Counted from the first letter of the stretch, positions 27,301-37,442 are shown. The stretch: 64,000 bases of DNA from Vibrio chagasii (GCF_002954585.1 NZ_MSCI01000001.1:1550001-1614000); one strand, 5' to 3'. The notes: generated from the letters alone by a model not told the origin. Numbers and translations are program-made.

Positions 27301-27825
27301 ATGATGAAGCGCATTTTGGCTTTTGTTTTTAGTCTGAGTTTGGTGGGATGTGCGTCTTCGGAGCTAGCGCAGGTTGATGTACCAGAGACGACAATCGAAC
27401 CATCTCAATCTATTGGCTACCTCGGTTTCAAAGATCATCAAGACTGGGCTATCAAATTCAATGATTGTACGGTTTATGATCTAACCGGAGCTCAACCATA
27501 TCAATGGTTTGATCGCACTTCTGCGTCTGTAAGTTGTTATACCTTTAAACCAAGCGACGCTATTGCACCTTTGCCCGTCTATTCGAGTGCAAGTTTCGAA
27601 AGCGATCAGCTTTCCTCGATTGAGCGCTTTCAAGAGTTACAGGTGTCGGATTCTGGCTGGGGCCGTTTTCCTATTGTCTATGATAAAAACGGCACCAATT
27701 GGCTAAGGGTTAAAGAAGGTTGGATTCATCTTACGCTCGCCGACCAGACGCTCGTCCAGTTCTACCCGGGAACTCAAGATCAGTCTGCTAAATCACAACA
27801 TGATCAGTATTTTGAGCACCATTGA
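27301..27825 (+). CDS. Putative lipoprotein with SH3-like C-terminal region
   Basis: This 174-residue protein has a lipoprotein signal ending in S-L-V-G-C (Cys at about residue 17) followed by ASSE, so it should be lipidated. The region LPVYSSASFESDQLS through LQVSDSGWGRFPIVY to WLRVKEGWIHL resembles a bacterial SH3-like fold. Two ATGs are adjacent, with AGGGGGA just before. The function is unknown. Confidence 0.7.
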   Translation: MMKRILAFVFSLSLVGCASSELAQVDVPETTIEPSQSIGYLGFKDHQDWAIKFNDCTVYDLTGAQPYQWFDRTSASVSCYTFKPSDAIAPLPVYSSASFESDQLSSIERFQELQVSDSGWGRFPIVYDKNGTNWLRVKEGWIHLTLADQTLVQFYPGTQDQSAKSQHDQYFEHH

Positions 27826-27841
27826 GAAACGAATGATCAAT

Positions 27842-27868
27842 GCCCCTTGCTAAATGCGGTTTGGGGCA
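27842..27868 (+). terminator. Weak hairpin after the lipoprotein gene
   Basis: GCCCC and GGGGC pair across a 16-base loop soon after the lipoprotein stop codon. No T run follows, so this is a weak call. Confidence 0.3.
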
Positions 27869-27880
27869 TAAATAGCTAAT

Positions 27881-27908
27881 CAGTTAACAGTTAACAGTTA
27901 GCAGTTAG
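27881..27908. repeat. Four tandem copies of a 7-base unit CAGTTAR
   Basis: CAGTTAA occurs twice and then CAGTTAG twice without gaps, between two convergent genes. Such short arrays vary in copy number by slippage. Confidence 0.85.
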
Positions 27909-27923
27909 CCTGAACAATGACAG

Positions 27924-28838
27924 TTACTGTTTCTGTTTGGCTTTGATGATAAACGGTAGGATTGCACTGAATAAAATCACGCTCGCACCGATCAAAGCGA
28001 GTGAGTTTGGCAGCTCCGCAAACAATAGATAGCCTAGAACCATTGAGTAGATCATTTGTGAGTATTCGACATTCGACACCACGTTCGCTTCTCCCCATTT
28101 ATAGGCGGTCACTCCAAAGCACTGCCCGATAGAAGAGATAACGCCGACCAGAACTAATAAAGCCAGTTCAGACCATGTCGGCCATTGCCATTCGATGATC
28201 GCTGGGATTAACGCAACAGCGCCAACAAAGATGGCTTGGTAGGCCAATACAACGGTTTTCGATTCTACATTCGCCATTTCCCTCACACAGATAACCGCAA
28301 TAGCAGCGCCTAATGCTGCGACTAATCCTGTTCCAACATAGAAAAGAGACTCACTTTCTAAGGTCGGTTGTACGACTAACATCACTCCAGTAAAGCCAAC
28401 TAAGATCGTCGTCATGCGAGCCCAGCCAACGTTTTCTTTCAGGAATAGACGAGAGATAACAGCCACGAACAACACTTTCAGAAACCCTAATGCGGTTGCA
28501 TCGGCAAACGGAATATTACTGACGGTTAAGAAGCTGAAGTAGAGTGCGATGAATGCTCCGGTGACACGCCATACATGCATCGACATCATTTTAGGGTGGA
28601 GCATTGCATCGATGTTGCTGGTTATCGATGGCATTAATAAGGTGACGAAAACCAGTTGTCGAAATAGCAAGATCTGGAAAATGTCGATGGTCTGGCTCAA
28701 CTCGCGGACAATAACGCCTACTAATATGAACAGCGCATTTGAGATAAGCGCCAGTGCAATTCCTTTTGCTGGGTCGGACAGTCGGTCGAAAAATGAAAGC
28801 AGCGGACGAGGCACTGCGAAGGAACGATGAATAGACAT
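27924..28838 (-). CDS. DMT-superfamily EamA transporter
   Basis: This 304-residue membrane protein has about ten helices in two repeats (KGIALALISNALFILVGVIV at the start; GTGLVAALGAAIAVICVREM in the middle). It resembles the group related to S-adenosylmethionine or riboflavin transporters, but the substrate is not determined. It is transcribed alone, with a tandem repeat just beyond its 3' end and a long gene-free region upstream. Confidence 0.85.
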   Translation of the reverse strand: MSIHRSFAVPRPLLSFFDRLSDPAKGIALALISNALFILVGVIVRELSQTIDIFQILLFRQLVFVTLLMPSITSNIDAMLHPKMMSMHVWRVTGAFIALYFSFLTVSNIPFADATALGFLKVLFVAVISRLFLKENVGWARMTTILVGFTGVMLVVQPTLESESLFYVGTGLVAALGAAIAVICVREMANVESKTVVLAYQAIFVGAVALIPAIIEWQWPTWSELALLVLVGVISSIGQCFGVTAYKWGEANVVSNVEYSQMIYSMVLGYLLFAELPNSLALIGASVILFSAILPFIIKAKQKQ

Positions 28839-29616
28839 AGCACACCTCTTGATGAATGGGTGCTGAGCATAAAGCCTACACTGGTAGACGGGTCAAACAT
28901 TGTTTTTTAAAAAAGCTCAAGGGATTAACAAGTAGAAGTGAACAAGCCTTTCATAATTTTAATTAATAAGAGTGAGGTAAAACCATATAGATTATTTTTA
29001 TCATGATAAACGAAAGTTTATTTAATCACTTAATGATAGAAATTAAATTTTGACAAATTTAACGAGATTTTAAACTTATTAGATAATAAGCGAGATGTCG
29101 GATATTTCCTTTTTATTTTAAGGGGTAAACGGCTAGCGAATTATTCCAAATAATAAAAAACTTTCTAAAATCACTGATAATCTTAACATTAAAGGTGTTT
29201 ATTGATGCGAGTCACAACAAATAAACAGTCAAGATTTTATAAAAACTAATCCTTTTTCCATTTGTGAAGTGGTGATTACCTGAACATTATTGAATTGGTG
29301 GTTTTACTATCAATATAAACTACTGTTTTTTAAGGGTATTACTTTTCATTTGGTTTTATGTCTTAGTTGGCTTTAGCAAGGTTTAGAAATTTTACATTGA
29401 TGAAGTGATTAATTAACTTGGCACTGTCCGTTTAATCAATTAAATGGCTTGTAAGTAATAGTTATCGGAATGGTCAATGGCGTTTACAAATTTGATGATG
29501 TGAACATTGAATAAGGCAAAGACCTTAAGATGATTTAATTATCAAAAAACTGTCATATCTAAAGATAACTGTACTTTTATTTAATTTCTTAACGAATAAT
29601 GTTGAGGGTCAATACT
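28839..29616. other. Long AT-rich gene-free region upstream of the RHS locus
   Basis: These 780 bases are markedly AT-rich and hold no supported ORF. They include the leader of the exported-protein gene, with a GAGGG ribosome binding site near its end. Such composition is typical of upstream regions silenced by H-NS and of acquired DNA. No individual site can be called with confidence. Confidence 0.5.
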
Positions 29617-30756
29617 ATGAAGTTATCGATGAAGAAGTCATTGTTATTAGCAATGTCGGCATGTGTTTTTTCTAATGTAAGTGTTGCTGCCATTAATGGT
29701 GACTATCATGTGGTCGACGATGATCTGACGGCTGATCATAATGAAAGCAATGGTGTACCAATGCCTTTTTACGCTAACGGAAGAATGCAGTCAAAACTCA
29801 GCGTTTCTGTTTCTTTTGCGGATAGCTACGGCAGACCAGTGACCGTATCTAAGAGTGACTTAGAGGGGGCGATATCATTTTACCTAAAGAATAGTGGGCA
29901 GGAGTTAGGCAAAGATAAAGATTGCAGTTACGGAAGAGGTTGCTGGGGATACACGTTGAATCCAAATGATTACTCCCACCAAATGGGCAGCAGTTACGGT
30001 TACTCGAAGACCCTTCCCACGTCTCGTGTTTCAGCAAGTGATACTAAATTAACCGCTTGGGTTTATAGCAACGAAGTCGCTCAATACCGTGAAGTGTGTA
30101 TGAAGGTTAAGTTCGATGCCGGAAGCCAGTATGACAACAATTACTACGATAGCTGTGCCTTCCCGAATGAAAGCAGTGCGTTCTACCAAAGCGTGCAGCC
30201 TAAGTCTTACAGCGCTGCTGACTTTTCTGAGCTTGGAGAAGGTGAAGTGGTGTGGGAAGAAGCCAACGCCGATGGGTTCTATTTTGATAAAGCAGAGATG
30301 CGTAACTTTTATGTGACGCCGAAAGATACGTCCGTTCAACTGGTTCAGGTTGCTATGGATAACTTTGACGAGTCAGATAGCGATAAAGTGTTCCTAAATG
30401 ATGAATGGCTGGGCTGCTACTCAGATTGCCCTGACGATAATCGCTCTGTGAAAGGTTATATATTTGTTCCAGGTTCAGAGCGCAAAGTCTCTGACGAGTA
30501 TGTCTGGAATAGTGCTGCTGGTGAAGGCCGAACTGCTGTGTGGCGTGTTAACCAACAGCTAAGATCAGTGACGCTTAGCAAGCTGTTATATTCGAACAAC
30601 GGAACGTCAAATAACGATTCGCAAAAAGAGTACCGATTTACTGTATTTGACCAATACGGTAACAAGGGACCATTGAAGCTTATTTATCCTCAAAGTGAAT
30701 TTACTGGTGGTGGTCAGAAGTGGGATTACACCCGTTGGACCCTAGTTAGCCAATAA
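29617..30756 (+). CDS. Exported protein of unknown family, first gene of the RHS locus
   Basis: This protein of about 379 residues has a Sec signal peptide (MKKSLLLAMSACVFSNVSVA after four leading residues). I chose ATG 29617, which has GAGGG nine bases upstream; ATG 29599 has none. The mature part is beta-rich and acidic with many Tyr, Ser and Asp, and has two close Cys pairs (DCSYGRGC and GCYSDC) that may form disulfides. I recognise no domain. It lies 63 bases upstream of the RHS gene on the same strand, separated by a strong hairpin without a U run, so co-transcription is likely. It may be a surface partner or delivery factor of the RHS proteins, which is inference. Confidence 0.75.
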   Translation: MKLSMKKSLLLAMSACVFSNVSVAAINGDYHVVDDDLTADHNESNGVPMPFYANGRMQSKLSVSVSFADSYGRPVTVSKSDLEGAISFYLKNSGQELGKDKDCSYGRGCWGYTLNPNDYSHQMGSSYGYSKTLPTSRVSASDTKLTAWVYSNEVAQYREVCMKVKFDAGSQYDNNYYDSCAFPNESSAFYQSVQPKSYSAADFSELGEGEVVWEEANADGFYFDKAEMRNFYVTPKDTSVQLVQVAMDNFDESDSDKVFLNDEWLGCYSDCPDDNRSVKGYIFVPGSERKVSDEYVWNSAAGEGRTAVWRVNQQLRSVTLSKLLYSNNGTSNNDSQKEYRFTVFDQYGNKGPLKLIYPQSEFTGGGQKWDYTRWTLVSQ

Positions 30757-30771
30757 CACTCGAACAAAATA

Positions 30772-30799
30772 GAGTTAGCTCAAGCATTTGAGCTAACTC
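30772..30799 (+). promoter_or_regulatory. Perfect 12-base hairpin between the exported protein and the RHS gene
   Basis: GAGTTAGCTCAA and TTGAGCTAACTC form a perfect stem with loop GCAT. No T run follows, so it is not a standard terminator. It may stabilise or process the mRNA, or reduce read-through into the RHS gene. Confidence 0.6.
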
Positions 30800-30819
30800 A
30801 TCCACTTTAGGGGAAATTT

Positions 30820-33800
30820 ATGTCTAATTGGACTTCAAATGCTTTTAACTTTGATAGTTTTTGTTCGGGCGGTGTAGACCAAAGGACCAGAAGCTACTCA
30901 TACCAAATCTTACTTGGCTCTCTTATTGGTAACTGGCTCAAGGGACCAAACCTCGATATCTCCATTCAATTCTCACCATACTCAGCAGAAAACCTTGGTT
31001 TTGGTAAAGGCTGGAAGTTAAATCTTCCGCGATACGATATTGAAAATAAACAACTCTATCTAGCCAACGGGCAATCTTATCGCGCTGAATTAAATGCCAA
31101 TCTAGAAATGAGTATTCGTTACAAAAAGTTGCTCGATTTTTCGGTATCGTCTAGCGCAAATGGTTACGAAATTACTTATAAAAATGGCCGTACTGATATC
31201 TTAGATAAAGATGGTGACATCATTAAGGTACGCCAAAGTAATGGGCATGCCCTCTATTTTTCTTGGCTCAATGTTGGCGGCAAGAAACGCTTGGAAAAAA
31301 TTTGGGACGATAGAACAAACAAGCAAACAGCGCTGCTGTGGATTGAATATGTGAGCGCAGGTCGCGTCAATATTTTTACCAATCTTGGCAGTACCCACGA
31401 GGCCTTTTTTGGTCTTACACTAAATAACAGTAAGCTGGTTAAGTGTGACTTACCTGAGCGCGCCGGTAGCTATAGCTTTGGTTATCTAAACATTGGCACA
31501 TACACGCTAATTGAGAAGGTGGTTCACCCTTGTGGCTTAACGGAAAGTCTGCGATACAAAGCTAATGGCATTCGAATTAATTCGATGACCTATTTACCTG
31601 CGGTGACTTCTCATGAGGTGCTGACTCTCAACTCTCCTGTTATTACGACAACCTATGACAGTATTGGTACCGATAGTCGTAATTTTATGGGGTATGGATC
31701 GCCCGGTGGAGAATTGAGCGAAGGGCTTGATAATTTGCTGGAGCGCGGTAGAGAGTACAGCTATCGCGTACAAAAAATTGAAAATGGCTCTATTGTCACA
31801 GCTCAAACCTACAATCAATTTCACTTGCTTGTTGAAGAAGCTCGACACGTCGATGGTAACCTGGTTCATTTGAAAAGGTTGGACTACCCCGCCATTGATA
31901 ATCAAGAGTTTTCCGCTCAACCCGCTCAGTACTCATTGATCAGTAAAGAGGAGCAGGTTTGGTTCTCTGGATCGGATAGCCAAGTTCAAAATAGATTCTG
32001 GGACTATGACGAATACGGCAACATGCTTAGGTTTGTCGACGAGAATAGTATTACAGAACACTATGAATATTATGCTAAAAATGGAGAGGCGGGCTGTCCT
32101 GCATCACCAACGGGCATGGTTAATTTCGTTAAATCTCGCACGTTAGACAATGGCTCTGAACAAAGAGTGATTACTTACCAGTATGCTTCTCTAGAGGGGT
32201 TAAATGGTCAGCGAGACGTAGTGCTGAGTCTAGAAGAAGATACACAACGTTACCAAACTCATTACGCCTATCAAACTGATACAAGTGATACCTATTCATT
32301 TAGCCGACTGGCTTCGGTACAAAATGACATTCTTCACCCTAACGGTGTCTATTCTGCTACTTCACGCTATCAGTATGCATTGGATAATGATGTTCTTGAA
32401 GAACACGAAGAGCTGACTTGTCATGATAATACGAAAACCAATCTTGTTGTTGGCCACTACCTTGATATTGGTGAGTTAGCGCGACATGTCGACTCTGACG
32501 GTGTCAGCTGTTCATTTGCTTATGACACGCTTCGAAGAACCACCGAAGAGCGAATTGAAGGAAGTGCTTCCCGTTCGTACCAATATATCGTTGATACTGG
32601 TTTGAGCCGACAAACTCTGCTGTTAACTGACTGCAAAGGTAATTTGTGTGAGCAGAGCTGGGATGGTCAAGGGCGAGAATTAGAAGCCAAGGTTGGAAGT
32701 TCAGTCGTATGGACCAAAATGTACGATGCGTTTGGCAGGCTGCAAAGCAAGAGTACCTATGATGTGCTGCCCGATCGAAACTCCAGATCAGCGCCTGTAG
32801 TGTTAACTGAGAGCTATGAATACGATGATTGGGGGCAGGTTAAATCTACGTTGCTTGCTAACGGAAAGCGTCGCGTTGAATTTAACAACCTTGCATCGCG
32901 TAAGAAAACTCAGGGCATTGAAGGCTTAACCATGACGGTGAGCTCTCTGAACACTTGGGGTCTTGAAGACAAAAAAGAGCAGGGGATCCATAGCTGGAAT
33001 TATGAGTATGACTCGTGGGGAAGGCTGATCAAAGAAACCAACCCACTTGCTCACTCCAAGTACTACCATTACGACCGTTTTGATCGCGTGATTCGCATGA
33101 CTCAAGCGAACGGTGTCGACCACGACATCACCTACGCTGAGCATACCGATCAGTCACAGGTTATAGACCTGAAGATTGGCGGGACAACGGTGGGGAAACG
33201 TGACATTGATGGCTTGGGGCGTCAGCGATCACTGCGACGTGGTGCGAGTACTCAAGCGGCGCTGAGTTGGTCCTACTCAGACAGCAGTAATATTCCTGAA
33301 ACTGAAACTAGCTTGTCAGCGCCAGTGCGTAAGTTTACTCGCGATAGTCAGTTGGGTGTATTGAGTGCCAAGTCATCTGATGGGCAGGTTGCCAACTATA
33401 CTCATGACCCAATATCTGGCTTGCAAACCGGGAGTCAAGATAGTGAAGGCAATCAAAGCAGCATTACCTATTCGTCGAAGGGGTTACCTGAAGTTGAGGT
33501 AAATGACGGACAGTCTCGTTACTACAGTTATTCAGATGGCGGGGTTATCGCTGCCGTTGATAGCGACACGGATACTCGCCAGTATGGCTATGATGAACTC
33601 GGGCGTTTGGTGAAGCTGAGCTGCAATTCGACAACGGTATATTACGATTATGATGAGTTTGATCGGGTGATCGTCGAGACTTTAGTGTCTGGTAATCAAA
33701 CCCAAATTACGGAGCTTGATTGGGATGAGTACAGCCGTGAAGTGAATCGTGCTGTTGCCTTGAACAACCATTATATCTTTGAGCAATCACAAGAATATAA

Positions 33801-34512
33801 CGCGCTAGGTATGCTCGAATCTCGTACCAAAGAGTGTGCGACATTAGGCAACCTGACAGAAAGCTATACCTATGACGAGCTTGCTCAGCTTACTAAGGTC
33901 GAATTCTTTGGGGCGGGTCCTTTGAGTGATTGGGGACAGCCAATGACTTCAATTGAGTGGAGCTATGACGAGCTGGGTAACATGTTGACTCAGCGTACAT
34001 TGACGGCTGAATCTGAAGATTTCGCTCGTTATTTTTACGAGTCGGATGACCCTAGTCGGTTGACCAGCATTACTCACTCTCATCCACAACTCGATAGCCA
34101 AATATCAATCCAGTACGACTTGAATGGCAACATGACTCAAGATGCGGATGGTCGAGTGCTCGAGTATGACAACTTTGACCGCCTGCAGCGTGTGTTTGCC
34201 GACAATACCGAATGGTTATACCACTATGACAGCAACGACCGACTCTCGGCTCAGCAGTCTTCTTCGGAGTCTCGTCACTTTAGTTATCTGTGGGGTGATC
34301 TCTCAGCAATAGAAGAAAATGGCAAACTGACTCAGTATGTCTATCACGAAGGGGTACCAATATGGTCAGAGACAGGCTCGGAGACGACATTGTTAGCGAC
34401 GGATCTAAATGGTTCTGTCATTGCCTCTAACACTTCAGGGAAAACGGGCTCGATGTACCGTTACTCTCCATATGGACAACGCGAGCAAGCGGGGAATGCA
34501 AATGAAGAATAA
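30820..34512 (+). CDS. RHS/YD-repeat protein lacking its C-terminal core
   Basis: This 1230-residue protein has no signal peptide. The N-terminus (SNAFNFDSFCSGGVDQRTRS, then FSPYSAENLGFGKGWKLNL) matches the opening of RHS proteins of the Pseudomonas 'sugar-binding' and Tc-toxin C type, as I recall them. Many YD repeats follow (for example YDSWGRLIKETN, YDELGRLVKLSC, YDEFDRVIVETL), which build a hollow beta-shell. The chain reaches YRYSPYGQREQ, where intact RHS proteins run into the core G-F-N-G-E, but here stops after NANEE. The missing part is encoded by the next, overlapping gene in the +1 frame. The ribosome binding site is AGGGGA before ATG 30820. It is probably a cytoplasmic cocoon that partners the downstream product. 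Confidence 0.88.
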   Translation: MSNWTSNAFNFDSFCSGGVDQRTRSYSYQILLGSLIGNWLKGPNLDISIQFSPYSAENLGFGKGWKLNLPRYDIENKQLYLANGQSYRAELNANLEMSIRYKKLLDFSVSSSANGYEITYKNGRTDILDKDGDIIKVRQSNGHALYFSWLNVGGKKRLEKIWDDRTNKQTALLWIEYVSAGRVNIFTNLGSTHEAFFGLTLNNSKLVKCDLPERAGSYSFGYLNIGTYTLIEKVVHPCGLTESLRYKANGIRINSMTYLPAVTSHEVLTLNSPVITTTYDSIGTDSRNFMGYGSPGGELSEGLDNLLERGREYSYRVQKIENGSIVTAQTYNQFHLLVEEARHVDGNLVHLKRLDYPAIDNQEFSAQPAQYSLISKEEQVWFSGSDSQVQNRFWDYDEYGNMLRFVDENSITEHYEYYAKNGEAGCPASPTGMVNFVKSRTLDNGSEQRVITYQYASLEGLNGQRDVVLSLEEDTQRYQTHYAYQTDTSDTYSFSRLASVQNDILHPNGVYSATSRYQYALDNDVLEEHEELTCHDNTKTNLVVGHYLDIGELARHVDSDGVSCSFAYDTLRRTTEERIEGSASRSYQYIVDTGLSRQTLLLTDCKGNLCEQSWDGQGRELEAKVGSSVVWTKMYDAFGRLQSKSTYDVLPDRNSRSAPVVLTESYEYDDWGQVKSTLLANGKRRVEFNNLASRKKTQGIEGLTMTVSSLNTWGLEDKKEQGIHSWNYEYDSWGRLIKETNPLAHSKYYHYDRFDRVIRMTQANGVDHDITYAEHTDQSQVIDLKIGGTTVGKRDIDGLGRQRSLRRGASTQAALSWSYSDSSNIPETETSLSAPVRKFTRDSQLGVLSAKSSDGQVANYTHDPISGLQTGSQDSEGNQSSITYSSKGLPEVEVNDGQSRYYSYSDGGVIAAVDSDTDTRQYGYDELGRLVKLSCNSTTVYYDYDEFDRVIVETLVSGNQTQITELDWDEYSREVNRAVALNNHYIFEQSQEYNALGMLESRTKECATLGNLTESYTYDELAQLTKVEFFGAGPLSDWGQPMTSIEWSYDELGNMLTQRTLTAESEDFARYFYESDDPSRLTSITHSHPQLDSQISIQYDLNGNMTQDADGRVLEYDNFDRLQRVFADNTEWLYHYDSNDRLSAQQSSSESRHFSYLWGDLSAIEENGKLTQYVYHEGVPIWSETGSETTLLATDLNGSVIASNTSGKTGSMYRYSPYGQREQAGNANEE

Positions 34513-35632
34513 AGACTCGGTATTTATTACCCCACTTAATCGCCGTCAGTTTCTGATTAAAATTGGTCAAACAGCGGCAGTGGCTGGTGGCATATCCTTG
34601 CTACCGACTTCAGTTCGTTTGGCGATGGCGCAGTCGATGACAATCTCTCATTCAGACATTGGTTTCAATGGTGAGTGGCTAGACCCCGTGTTGCAAGGTT
34701 ATCACTTAGGACAAGGCTATCGTGTTTACCAACCTAAGTTGATGCGTTTCAATGCCCCTGACAGTTTGGCGCCTTTTAATGAGGGTGTTCATAATGCTTA
34801 TGTGTATTGTCACAATGATCCTATTAATTTCACTGACCCAAGTGGGCACCTGAATATCAGCAAGATCTTGTTTGGTGCTTTTGGTGTACTTGCTGGGATA
34901 GTTGGTATTGCATTGGCGGCACCTACTGGTGGTTCAAGCTTGGTGTTGGCGGCTGGTATCATCGGTGGTATTGCTGGGATGACCAGTGGCGCATTGCAAA
35001 TCGCATCTGGTGTTATCGATGATGGGGACATTTCCCGTAAACTTGATATAGCGACGATTCCTTTCGATATTATTGGTGTGGTAAGTGGCGGGTATTCGGC
35101 CTATAAGTCGGTTCAGAATCTGCGTTGGGTAAGAGCTGGCGGTGCTCTAGAAGATGTGACACAGCCAGGCCTTGGTTCTCGCTTAATGAATAAAATCAGG
35201 CCTTCGAGTGAGTACAATGTGGCATGGGCCAGTAAAACGAACCCGGCCATGCGCATAGGAAGTTCTGAGGGACGGGTGATTGCAACCAGAATGACTCAGG
35301 GCGGCAAGACGATGACGTACACGCCTCCTCCGATTCATGGTGGCTACACAAAGATCCTCCTTGGGCAGGTAAAGGTTGGTGCACGAGGTTATACCATCTA
35401 TCAAGGTATAATGACGGCGCGCTCGATCGGTAGTTTGGGCTGGTCTACGGTCAAAACAATACCTGGGCGTTTGGATCAGGAGAAGTCCTCAGCGGATAAT
35501 ATGGTAACTGAAGGAAGAAGTGCTAACCCTGCTGCTAAGAAGACCCAAATGTACGCACTTGAAGAGACCAGACAGCGCATAAAATATGGTAATGAAGTTC
35601 AGCAAATGATCCGTCAATTGCCATTGTCTTAG
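34502..35632 (+). CDS. RHS core and variable C-terminal domain behind a twin-arginine signal peptide
   Basis: This 376-residue protein overlaps the RHS gene by 11 bases in another frame; GGGG lies seven bases before ATG 34502. Residues 10-20 (T-P-L-N-R-R-Q-F-L-I-K) form a twin-arginine motif. A mild hydrophobic stretch, an Arg near the c-region and A41-M42-A43 as cleavage site complete a Tat signal. From I53 the RHS core resumes: GFNGEWLDPVLQGYHLGQGY, then PKLMRFNAPDSLAPF, then YVYCHNDPINFTDPSGH, ending in the conserved DPSG of the self-cleavage region. A hydrophobic stretch (about 123-170) and a C-terminal domain of unknown type (about 200-376) follow. In RHS systems this end is the toxin; no family is recognised here and no immunity gene follows. 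A terminator closes the locus. Confidence 0.85.
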   Translation: MKNKDSVFITPLNRRQFLIKIGQTAAVAGGISLLPTSVRLAMAQSMTISHSDIGFNGEWLDPVLQGYHLGQGYRVYQPKLMRFNAPDSLAPFNEGVHNAYVYCHNDPINFTDPSGHLNISKILFGAFGVLAGIVGIALAAPTGGSSLVLAAGIIGGIAGMTSGALQIASGVIDDGDISRKLDIATIPFDIIGVVSGGYSAYKSVQNLRWVRAGGALEDVTQPGLGSRLMNKIRPSSEYNVAWASKTNPAMRIGSSEGRVIATRMTQGGKTMTYTPPPIHGGYTKILLGQVKVGARGYTIYQGIMTARSIGSLGWSTVKTIPGRLDQEKSSADNMVTEGRSANPAAKKTQMYALEETRQRIKYGNEVQQMIRQLPLS

Positions 35633-35662
35633 CCTGCTCTATTTTTCTTGAACACTGTAAAG

Positions 35663-35693
35663 CCAGCTCAACCTTAGTTGAGCTGGTTTTTTT
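35663..35693 (+). terminator. Intrinsic terminator of the RHS locus
   Basis: A 10-base stem (CCAGCTCAAC / GTTGAGCTGG) with loop CTTA is followed by seven Ts. Confidence 0.92.
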
Positions 35694-35785
35694 GTATTTA
35701 ATATTGGCGTTTTTGAACGTTATCTGTAAACCATGACCGCTTCCCTTAAATTCACTTTGTGATCAAAAAAGATCAAAAATAGTTG

Positions 35786-35801
35786 TTGAAACCGGTTTCA
35801 A
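35786..35801. promoter_or_regulatory. LacI-family operator 1 (perfect 16-base palindrome)
   Basis: TTGAAACCGGTTTCAA is fully symmetric with a central CG step typical of LacI/GalR operators. It lies about 120 bases upstream of the glucosidase start. The likely ligand is the AscG-like repressor encoded downstream. Confidence 0.8.
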
Positions 35802-35820
35802 TGTGTATCTTTATTGCATC

Positions 35821-35836
35821 TTGAAATCGGTTTCAG
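35821..35836. promoter_or_regulatory. LacI-family operator 2
   Basis: TTGAAATCGGTTTCAG repeats operator 1 with one arm mismatch. The centres of the two sites are 35 bases apart, which would allow both to be held by one repressor assembly or to bracket the promoter. Confidence 0.75.
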
Positions 35837-35889
35837 AGTTTCAGCTTTTAAGTTTGTTACCTTAAACCTATCTATTTTCTAGCGAATAA

Positions 35890-37347
<1,458 letters not shown>

Positions 37348-37396
37348 AATGCCTGCAATTAAACGGCAGCGAGCGTTGCCGTTTCCTAAGCAATAC

Positions 37397-37426
37397 AATT
37401 AGCTGGCTTAGGTCAGCTAATTTTTT
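37397..37426 (+). terminator. Intrinsic terminator between the glucosidase and repressor genes
   Basis: AATTAGCTG and CAGCTAATT pair around an 8-base loop and are followed by a T run. A second small hairpin (AAACGGCA / TGCCGTTT) lies just before it at 37361-37384. Confidence 0.75.
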
Positions 37427-37442
37427 ATAGAAGGGTAAGTGA

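Noticed and set aside
35758..35775. CRP site upstream of the beta-glucosidase
   Set aside because: TGTGA is present but the second half (AAGAT) does not match the TCACA arm; only a half-site is visible.
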